Shown: positions 1-5,567 of the stretch, in pieces
Layout of the letters: each line of letters opens with the position of its first letter
Position numbering within the stretch: position 1 is the stretch's first letter
From: CF-13 sp035279665
GTDB lineage: Bacteria; Chloroflexota; Dormibacteria; CF-121
Assembly: GCA_035279665.1 (NCBI GenBank)
Contig: DATEHI010000037.1
Location: forward strand, 1 to 20,048
Length of the DNA: 20,048 nucleotides
Reading direction: 5' to 3'
Translations under genes and position numbers: made by a program
The notes under the pieces: model-generated
Database searches by the model: none
What the model saw: only the letters and a program-made list of their open reading frames with translations
What the model was told of the DNA's origin: nothing

Positions 1-495
1 AGTGACTTTGTGAACGAGCGAGAGGGCTTCCTGCGGCTGACCGACGTCGAGCTCACCACCCAGGGCACCGCGATGGGGGCGACCCAGAAGGGTCCGATGG
101 CCGAGTACCTGATCAACAAGACCGGGATCGAGTTGATCTGCCAGCCGCCCGCGGAAGCGATCGAACGCCGCGCGGAGGTCGACAGGGACTACGGCAGCTC
201 GCTCTGGCAGGCGTTGAACAAGATGGCCGTCAACGCGAACTCAGATCTGCGTGTGCCGAAAGAGCGTCATTACGTGCAGGTCCATACCCACCGCTTCACC
301 GTCGGCGCCTATCTTCACTTCGCCCAGGGCGCCTCACTCGACGCGGTGCTCTCGCACCTTCCCACGAAATTCGTCGCCGTGACGGACGCCTCCGCCACGT
401 TCCTGGGCGGCACCGGCCAGCCCACGACCATCGAACGCAAGCTAATGCTGGTGAATCGCGACCACATCCTGCTGGTCGCGCCCCGCGGCGACTAG
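1..495 (+). CDS. Conserved-looking hypothetical protein, 5' end probably cut by the window edge
   Basis: The reading frame is open from the first base. A GTG lies at base 10, but the frame upstream reads Ser-Asp-Phe with no stop, so the true start is probably an ATG just outside the window (giving an N-terminus like M-SDFVNEREGF). About 161-165 residues, ending with TAG at 493-495. I do not recognise the family. The protein has no signal peptide and no membrane segment. It mixes short beta-type stretches (RHYVQVHTHRFTVGAYLHF near residues 78-96, KFVAVTDASATFLGG near 119-133, ERKLMLVNRDHILLVAP at the end), which suggests a small beta-rich soluble domain. The next gene follows after 12 bases on the same strand, so the two are probably co-transcribed. 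Function unknown; confidence refers only to its being a real gene. Confidence 0.7.
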   Translation, partial: SDFVNEREGFLRLTDVELTTQGTAMGATQKGPMAEYLINKTGIELICQPPAEAIERRAEVDRDYGSSLWQALNKMAVNANSDLRVPKERHYVQVHTHRFTVGAYLHFAQGASLDAVLSHLPTKFVAVTDASATFLGGTGQPTTIERKLMLVNRDHILLVAPRGD

Positions 496-507
496 TACCC
501 TGTCCGT

Positions 508-1056
508 GTGACCGATTCCACGCGCCTGCAGGCAACGGCGCGCGTCTGGCTGAACGGCATCGCGCGCCATGTGGAAGACCTCCGCACCGATAGCTACGAG
601 GGCGCCGTCGGACCGGATCGCGAAGCGCGCTACCGCGCGGCCTTCGACTTGCTCTCGACCATCGCCACCGGCGTCCTGGCCGACGTCAACGAGCTCCTCC
701 TCGGCGGCAGCGGTGACATCTCGATTCAACCTCCCGGGCCGGACGGTCACGGCGGGCTGATCGGATCCTGGATGCTGAGCTGGCCGGCGCTCCGCGAGGC
801 GCGGAGTCGAATGACGGGGAAGGCGCTGTCGCCCGTCACGATGAGCGCGGTCTGGCCGACCGGCTTTGTCCATCCGCACCTGGTCGCGGGAGGAGCCGTC
901 AACCCGCGCGCCGAGTCGCTCACCGCGTGGCCGATGCAGATCGCGTCGGCCGAGGAAGCCGCACAGCAGGAGCCGCTGCTATGGGCACTCGCCACCGCGG
1001 AGGTTCACGACCGGATCTATCAATCGTCCTGGCGCGTCGTCTCCGGCAGAGACTAA
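508..1056 (+). CDS. Hypothetical protein, 182 aa
   Basis: Starts with GTG at 508, 12 bases after the previous stop, and ends with TAA. The soluble protein has a helical N-terminal half (about residues 8-65, with a run LLSTIATGVLADVNELLL) and a less structured C-terminal half rich in Pro, Trp and Ala. No signal peptide, membrane segment or catalytic motif is visible and I do not recognise a family. It is probably in one transcription unit with the gene before it. Its stop lies 5 bases from the stop of the convergent receiver-domain gene on the other strand, with no room for a separate terminator. Two other frames are open over parts of this gene, as is common at this base composition; this frame was chosen because its length and spacing fit the neighbouring genes. 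Confidence 0.65.
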   Translation: MTDSTRLQATARVWLNGIARHVEDLRTDSYEGAVGPDREARYRAAFDLLSTIATGVLADVNELLLGGSGDISIQPPGPDGHGGLIGSWMLSWPALREARSRMTGKALSPVTMSAVWPTGFVHPHLVAGGAVNPRAESLTAWPMQIASAEEAAQQEPLLWALATAEVHDRIYQSSWRVVSGRD

Positions 1057-1061
1057 CGCCG

Positions 1062-1415
1062 CTAGATGGACCGAAGCAGGTAGTCGGTCGGGCCAAGCGT
1101 AATTCCACGCTGCCGCAGTTCTTCTTCGGAGCGGCTGGACAGGAGTAGCACGGGAACGTCTGACAGGCAGGGGTCTGCGTGGAGACGTTCGAGCTCGAGA
1201 CGCTCGGCCCCGTCGCCAGCAGCGAGGTCGATCAACACCATGTCAGGCTTCCAGCCAGCCGCGTGTGCCGTCGAGTCGCCGACGCCAGCGATCGTGCTCA
1301 CACGGTACCCGTCCAGCTCCAGCTTCATCCGGTACATCTCGGCGACGTCGGTGTCGCCGGCAATCAGCAGAACCTCGCTGTTGTCGTCGGACCAGTCTGC
1401 AACGGCGTTGATCAC
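1062..1415 (-). CDS. Degenerate single-domain response-regulator receiver (REC-like)
   Basis: 117 residues from a GTG start at 1415; no output domain. The fold pattern is that of a CheY-like receiver: beta1 SEVLLIAGDTD (13-23), beta3 with the expected phospho-acceptor VLIDLAAGDG (Asp63), beta4 VPVLLLSSRSE with the Ser of the switch position (93 or 94), and beta5 PTDYLLRS. Two key features are altered. The acidic pair that binds magnesium after beta1 is Ala19-Gly20, with only Asp21 left, and the invariant Lys of the Y-L-x-K-P motif is Arg115. Standard phosphorylation chemistry is therefore doubtful, and the protein may work as a phosphorylation-independent interaction module. Its start has only a weak ribosome-binding site. 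It is separated from the upstream hydrolase gene by about 90 bases with a hairpin in between. Confidence 0.7.
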   Translation of the reverse strand: MINAVADWSDDNSEVLLIAGDTDVAEMYRMKLELDGYRVSTIAGVGDSTAHAAGWKPDMVLIDLAAGDGAERLELERLHADPCLSDVPVLLLSSRSEEELRQRGITLGPTDYLLRSI

Positions 1416-1473
1416 CAGACCATAGTGATCAAGCGGAGTGAGATGGGGGTAAGAGCAGCTTAGAAATCCGTTA

Positions 1474-1497
1474 AGAGGCTTCGAAGGCCTTGCCTCT
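1474..1497 (-). terminator. Possible hairpin terminator after the alpha/beta hydrolase gene
   Basis: Six perfectly complementary bases (AGAGGC / GCCTCT) flank a 12-base loop that itself contains the palindrome AAGGCCTT. It lies 6 bases beyond the stop of the hydrolase gene on the minus strand and is followed by TTAACGGATTTCT, a weak T-rich run. Position fits a terminator; the short stem and poor T tract keep confidence low. Confidence 0.35.
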
Positions 1498-1502
1498 GCG
1501 GT

Positions 1503-2387
1503 TCACGGAACGCCCACCGGCACCCGAATGCGCGCCAGGTCCAGTTTCAAGCGCTGCGCGATCCGGTCGGCCACATCGGCGTTGTGCCAGTAGCCGGTGT
1601 GAGCCGAGATCGGGAGCAGGCCAGTTTCCACGCGAAAGTCCTTGACCTGAAACTTGCCCTTAAAGAGCGTTTCCAGTGGATACGCGATCAGGTCCTGCGC
1701 GTCCAGGAAGTTGTACCAGACGCCCGCCGCGAGATTGGGCTGCATGTCGCCCGTCGCGGCCACCGCATCCCCTGTGCCGGTTGGAGCGTAGCGAGGCTTC
1801 TGCTGGCCGGTCGTATCGTCCATCTCCATGCTGAACAGGGCGATGGGCGAGCCCATCGTAAAGAGGTTCGTCGGCTTGAACCCAGCCTTGAGCCAGTCGT
1901 CGTTGTGGCGGCTGTTGTAGTAGGCGACATCGAAGGCGACCACCGAGCCGAGGCTGTGCCCCACGATCGACACCGTGTCGCTGCTCCGCACATAGGGCGT
2001 AACCGCATCGACCAGACGCTTTCGGATCTCATCCCGCTGGACCGCGGACTCGTAGACGAGACAGTCACTCACGGCTGTGATCATCTGTGCGCGCACCTTG
2101 TCGTACGCGATCAGCTCGAGAGCGTCATCCGGAAGCGAGTACAGCTTCCCACGCTCCTGCCTGTAGGCGGCAAGCACCCCTTCCTCCTCGGTTTGTCCGA
2201 CATCGGAGTAGTTGACGTGCTCGAAGGTGACGATCTGATCGATCTCGTCTTGCGTGGCATTGGGGGGAAGCACGCCATGCGCCGTCAGCTTGGCGCGAAG
2301 CAAGGCGCATAGCTCTACGGTGTAATCGCCCTTCACGACCTCGGCCGAGATCCCGTGGACGAAGATGAGCCTGAGTTGCGGTGTCAT
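1503..2387 (-). CDS. Alpha/beta-hydrolase, lipase/esterase-like
   Basis: 294 residues, ATG start with a strong ribosome-binding site (AGGAGGGG, bases 2394-2401). An oxyanion-type LIFVHGIS motif stands at residues 7-14, and the nucleophile elbow VGHSLGSVV at 142-150 makes Ser145 the likely nucleophile. A later acidic residue in LDAQDLIAYPL (Asp229 or Asp232) and His263 in PISAHTGYW are reasonable triad partners. Length fits a single-domain hydrolase. No signal peptide or membrane helix is seen, so a cytosolic enzyme is expected. The arrangement HGIS...GHSLGS...NxxDxxD...H resembles bacterial relatives of lipase class 3/PGAP1-like hydrolases; substrate cannot be told from the sequence. It is divergent from the membrane-protein gene at 2484, so both promoters should lie in 2388-2483. 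Confidence 0.85.
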   Translation of the reverse strand: MTPQLRLIFVHGISAEVVKGDYTVELCALLRAKLTAHGVLPPNATQDEIDQIVTFEHVNYSDVGQTEEEGVLAAYRQERGKLYSLPDDALELIAYDKVRAQMITAVSDCLVYESAVQRDEIRKRLVDAVTPYVRSSDTVSIVGHSLGSVVAFDVAYYNSRHNDDWLKAGFKPTNLFTMGSPIALFSMEMDDTTGQQKPRYAPTGTGDAVAATGDMQPNLAAGVWYNFLDAQDLIAYPLETLFKGKFQVKDFRVETGLLPISAHTGYWHNADVADRIAQRLKLDLARIRVPVGVP

Positions 2388-2483
2388 CGGATGCCCCTCC
2401 TATCTCCCTTCAGTGGTCGAGCTTTACCGCCATTGTGGCCCTACATCCGGAGCTGTCAAGGGACGTCTGTAGGATGCTGCTGG
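2388..2483. promoter_or_regulatory. Divergent intergenic region, presumed promoters for the hydrolase and membrane-protein genes
   Basis: About 96 bases separate two divergent starts, so transcription in both directions must begin here or inside the flanking genes. Ribosome-binding sites are visible at both ends: AGGAGGGG on the minus strand near 2394-2401 and AGGA at 2471-2474 on the plus strand. No convincing -35/-10 pair is seen. Confidence 0.4.
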
Positions 2484-3020
2484 ATGGCAGGGTCGATGGG
2501 CGATCCTAAGCGAGACCCCAGGTTTGCCGGACTAATCGCGCTTGCGGGCGCCCTCGCCGGCGTCCTTCTCTGGATCGTCACTATCGTGCTCAGCCGTTCG
2601 CACCTCTCCGGCAATGGCTGGTCACTCGCCGGCAACGGCGCGCTGATCATCCCGTTTGGTCTCGGCCCCGCCGTCGTGGCCGGCGGTTGGGCGGCCATCA
2701 TCCTTCGGATGCGCGGCCATCCGCGTTGGCTCCAACTCGGCATCGGCAGCGGCCTGGTCGGCCTGGCACTCACGGCGGGCAGCCTCCTCTCCCTCGTCGC
2801 CTTCGGCCCACGCGCCAGAGACGCTGGCGCGACGGCCTCTGTCTTCTTCGGCTTTCTTCTCTATGGTTGGCTGCTGGCCGGCCCGACCGTCGCCGCGATG
2901 ATTCCAGCACCAGATCCTAAGCGGGGTACTCCCCCCTTCTGGTCCATCGCCGCCATCGTGCTGTTACCGGTCACGTTGATCGCCGGTTGCGAAGCGGGCG
3001 CCGGCGTCCTTCCGTCGTAA
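2484..3020 (+). CDS. Small integral membrane protein, about five transmembrane helices
   Basis: The frame is open upstream to an ATG at 2355, but that start would overlap the divergent hydrolase gene and gives an unlikely Cys/Pro-rich leader. ATG 2484 has AGGA nine bases upstream and gives MAGSMGDPKRDPRF; ATG 2496 is an alternative. The 178-residue product has five hydrophobic segments, roughly residues 15-38, 50-75, 84-107, 117-140 and 150-170, separated by short basic or Pro-rich loops such as RMRGHPRW. It has no recognisable catalytic motif and I cannot name a family. The stop is 20 bases from the stop of the convergent lectin gene. Confidence 0.65.
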   Translation: MAGSMGDPKRDPRFAGLIALAGALAGVLLWIVTIVLSRSHLSGNGWSLAGNGALIIPFGLGPAVVAGGWAAIILRMRGHPRWLQLGIGSGLVGLALTAGSLLSLVAFGPRARDAGATASVFFGFLLYGWLLAGPTVAAMIPAPDPKRGTPPFWSIAAIVLLPVTLIAGCEAGAGVLPS

Positions 3021-3040
3021 CGTGGTCGATCACTCGCTGA

Positions 3041-5170
3041 CTAGTTGTTCCACCCGTTGCTGGGCACCGTCTGCCAGACATGCCACAGCCCGCTGTCGAA
3101 GCCGCGCACGAATGTCTCGAGGCGGCCGTCGGCGTTGTTGTCAACCGTCAGCAGATCGGCGATTTGACCGCCCATCGTTGCCCAACTGCTCCAGCCATCG
3201 TTGGGGGCAACCTGCCAGATGTGCCAGAGGGCATTGTCCGTACCCCGAGCGAAAACCTCGAGGCGGCCGTCGGCATCGTTCGAGACGGCGAGGACGTCGT
3301 TGATCGACCCGCCGAGGGAACCCCAGCCACTCCACCCGTTGCTGGGCGAGGTCTGCCAGATGTGCCAGAGGCCGCTGTCGAGGCCGCGGGCGAAGACCTC
3401 CAGACGCCCGTCCGCGTTGTTGCCAACGGCCAGCAGGTCGAGAATGCTGCCGCCCAGCGAAGCCCAGCCGCTCCAACCGTTGTTGGGCGAGGTCTGCCAG
3501 ATGTGCCAGACGGCGCCGTCGGTGCCTTTGGCGAAGATCTCCAGTCGGCCGTCCGCGTTGGATGAGACGACCAGAACTTCCCGGATCTGGCCGCCGAGCG
3601 AAAACCAGCCACTCCAGCCATTGTTGGGGGCGACCTGCCAGTTGTGCCAGAGGGCCCCGTCTGAGCCTTGCGCGAAGACCTCCAGCCGCCCGTCCGCATT
3701 ATGGCCGCAGTCGAACAGCTCACTGACGACACCACCCAGCGAGGCCCACCCACTCCATCCGTTGTTGCGCGCGGTCTGCCAGAGATGCCAGAGCGCACTA
3801 TCGGCTCCCCGGGCGAAGACCTCGAGGCGCCCATCGGCATTTCGGGCCGCAACGTTGCGTCCCAGGATGAACCCGCCCAGGGTATCCCAGCCGCTCCAGC
3901 CGTTGTTTCGGGCGGTCTGCCAGATGTGCCAGAGGGCGCCGTCTGTCCCGCGGGTGAAGACCTCGAGACGTCCATCGGCGTTGCGGGGAGCACTGAGCCC
4001 TCCGTTGATCTGACCGCCCATGCTGGTCCAGGCTGGCAGCCCGGTCGGGACCACACAGCGTTGGTCGACCTGTGACCAGTAGGACTGCACGGTGACGCCG
4101 GCGACCACGCCGGTCGTGTTGCAGAGGTCACCAATCTCGCACCAGCTATTGGCGTTTGCGGAGCAGACTCCCGGCGCGTTGAACTGGATCGCGCTCCCCT
4201 CAGGGTCGGTGGCGGCTTCGACCAACTCGTGGGAAAAGATCGTCGTTACGCCGGCGAGTGTGCCATTGTTCATCACCCACGCATAGTGGGCCTTGTTGAT
4301 GTCGATGTCGAAGGGGAAGTCATAGTCGGTGTACCAGTAGAAGCTGTGCTCGCCGATGACGTTCGCCTGGTTCGAGTTCACTCCCGGCGGCATGATCACG
4401 CAGTAGAAGAGGAGTCCGTCATCGTCCGGCTCGGGTAGCACCCCCGCTTCGATACAGCTCGTGATCAGGTTGGTGACGTCGCCGTTCGAAAAGGGGTTGG
4501 GCGGGTTTGATCCGGTGAAGGTCGTACTACCGCGCAAGATCCCACTTCCAACCCCGCGGTACTGCGCCAGGGCCGACATGTACGGGCTGGACAGAATAGT
4601 CGCCACCGCGTTGGTCACGGCAGCCGCCGATGGGGTGCCTGGCCCGAGCCACGCGGTCCCCCAGAAGATCAGCTGGACGTGGATGTTGGTGAGAACCTCT
4701 CCTCCCGAGTCGACGAGCGTGGCGGAGCTCGCGTCAGCCCCGGCCGCTTCGCCGACCTGCGGCATTGACACAGGCATGGCCCCGGCTCGACCGGGCGCCG
4801 TCACCCGAAGGCCAGGCGCCACGATGCCTGAGCCCGCTGGGATGCGCGTCTGCAGTCGCCGAACCGTCGGCGCCAGGACCTCGGCGCCGGCGGGCGGCCC
4901 GGGCATGGCTCCGGGCGCTGGAGGCGCCACTGACGGCGGTCGCGCGGCCGCCGGCGCTTCCGTCATGGGAGCGGTCATCGCCGGCATGGTCGGGGCTTCC
5001 GGAGGCATTGTTGCGACGCGGCCCTCCGGTGCACTCGGCATGGCGCGGGCACTCACTTGGGGTTCGGCCATGCCGGCACGACTGGCGCGCCTTGGCGATT
5101 CGGGCTCTGCGAGGGGCGGCCGTCCACTATGCCCTGACGTCGATTGCTTGCTCTGATCGTTTCTTGCCAT
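3041..5170 (-). CDS. HE-motif (EXORDIUM/metalloprotease-like) protein with C-terminal seven-bladed PLL-type lectin propeller
   Basis: 709 residues from ATG 5170, chosen for its GGGAG ribosome-binding site seven bases upstream; a longer frame to 5416 would run into the LuxR-type gene. Residues 1-145 are disordered and rich in Pro, Ala and Met, with no signal peptide. Residues 150-376 form one domain with SHELVEAATDP (312-322, H314 and E315), GEHSFYWY (273-280) and WCEIGDLC (343-350). This HE...TDP pattern recalls bacterial relatives of the plant EXORDIUM/phi-1 family and some metalloproteases; I see no HExxH. Residues 381-709 are exactly seven 47-residue repeats of the form NADGRLEVFARGxDxALWHIWQ, the pattern of DUF346/PLL-type fucose-binding propellers. 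The role is inferred: a sugar-binding cargo or adhesin linked to the adjacent injection-system genes. Confidence 0.8.
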   Translation of the reverse strand: MARNDQSKQSTSGHSGRPPLAEPESPRRASRAGMAEPQVSARAMPSAPEGRVATMPPEAPTMPAMTAPMTEAPAAARPPSVAPPAPGAMPGPPAGAEVLAPTVRRLQTRIPAGSGIVAPGLRVTAPGRAGAMPVSMPQVGEAAGADASSATLVDSGGEVLTNIHVQLIFWGTAWLGPGTPSAAAVTNAVATILSSPYMSALAQYRGVGSGILRGSTTFTGSNPPNPFSNGDVTNLITSCIEAGVLPEPDDDGLLFYCVIMPPGVNSNQANVIGEHSFYWYTDYDFPFDIDINKAHYAWVMNNGTLAGVTTIFSHELVEAATDPEGSAIQFNAPGVCSANANSWCEIGDLCNTTGVVAGVTVQSYWSQVDQRCVVPTGLPAWTSMGGQINGGLSAPRNADGRLEVFTRGTDGALWHIWQTARNNGWSGWDTLGGFILGRNVAARNADGRLEVFARGADSALWHLWQTARNNGWSGWASLGGVVSELFDCGHNADGRLEVFAQGSDGALWHNWQVAPNNGWSGWFSLGGQIREVLVVSSNADGRLEIFAKGTDGAVWHIWQTSPNNGWSGWASLGGSILDLLAVGNNADGRLEVFARGLDSGLWHIWQTSPSNGWSGWGSLGGSINDVLAVSNDADGRLEVFARGTDNALWHIWQVAPNDGWSSWATMGGQIADLLTVDNNADGRLETFVRGFDSGLWHVWQTVPSNGWNN
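3044..4030 (-). repeat. Seven in-frame 141-bp tandem repeats encoding lectin propeller blades
   Basis: Each unit encodes 47 residues, starting with a Trp and the core x-S-L-G-G and ending with N-x-G-W-S-G. Units 4 and 5 share about two thirds of their residues by my count, and invariant blocks such as NADGRLE and ALWHIWQ occur in nearly all seven. The last unit runs to the stop codon. Seven is the blade number of PLL-type lectins, so the array is a complete propeller. Confidence 0.9.
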
Positions 5171-5351
5171 GGTTTTACTCCCGTCCTCGCGCGCGCCTAC
5201 GCACGCAAGGAACCCCAGCCCGCAGTCCACGCCTCCACGCTCGAACGCGCTCACATCATGCCCACGGATTGCGCTGACTGTCTGTCCGTAGTTATGCCGC
5301 AGTAATTTGACGGACCGGCCGTACGATGCGGCTCGGCGGTAGTCGGCTAGC
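5171..5351 (-). promoter_or_regulatory. Leader/intergenic region upstream of the lectin gene, with an inverted repeat
   Basis: These 181 bases separate the LuxR-type gene from the lectin gene, an unusually wide gap for this cluster, so the lectin gene may have its own promoter. The region holds an AT-richer patch (AGTTATGCCGCAGTAATTTG on the plus strand) flanked by a perfect 6-bp inverted repeat, GTCCGT at 5284-5289 and ACGGAC at 5310-5315. This could be an operator, perhaps for the adjacent HTH protein, or chance. No clear -35/-10 pair is visible. The GGGAG ribosome-binding site lies at 5178-5182. Confidence 0.3.
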
Positions 5352-5567
5352 TCACGACTCCATCGGTCGATTGCGAAGCCAGGCAGCGACGGCGGCCGCC
5401 CTCTTGTGGAGTCCATGCTCCAGGAACAGGCGGTCGAGGTGTGACTGGACTGTCCGTGGTGAAACGCCCAGGTGCTCGGCGATCTCCTTATCGGAAAGCC
5501 CGGACGCCACCAGACCTAGGATTTGCGCTTGACGGGGTGTGACATGCATTCCATGACTGGCGGTCAT
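5352..5567 (-). CDS. Free-standing LuxR/GerE-type HTH DNA-binding protein
   Basis: 71 residues consisting almost only of a LuxR_C-like helix-turn-helix: VTPRQAQILGLVASGLSDKEIA (9-30) followed by the recognition part HLGVSPRTVQSHLDRLF (32-48). Such stand-alone domains, like GerE, bind DNA as dimers without a sensory domain. The ATG at 5567 follows the TAA of the KAP NTPase gene with no base between them (TAAATG), so translation is probably coupled. An internal ATG (codon 7, base 5549) would give a 65-residue version that still contains the whole HTH. It is the only evident DNA-binding regulator in the injection-system unit and could act on the lectin gene or the whole cluster (inference). Confidence 0.85.
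   Translation of the reverse strand: MTASHGMHVTPRQAQILGLVASGLSDKEIAEHLGVSPRTVQSHLDRLFLEHGLHKRAAAVAAWLRNRPMES

Noticed and set aside
3044..4030. CRISPR-like regular repetition
   Set aside because: Unit length is 141 bp, repeats are imperfect and continuous without unique spacers, and they are in frame within one protein.
3141..4134. Long frames on both strands through the lectin repeats that also appear repetitive
   Set aside because: Their repetition merely reflects the 141-bp units; only the minus-strand frame gives the known NADGRLE/WHIWQ blade pattern and a domain in front of it.
5171..5416. 82-codon upstream extension of the lectin gene
   Set aside because: It would overlap the LuxR-type gene and lacks a ribosome-binding site, whereas ATG 5170 has GGGAG seven bases upstream.
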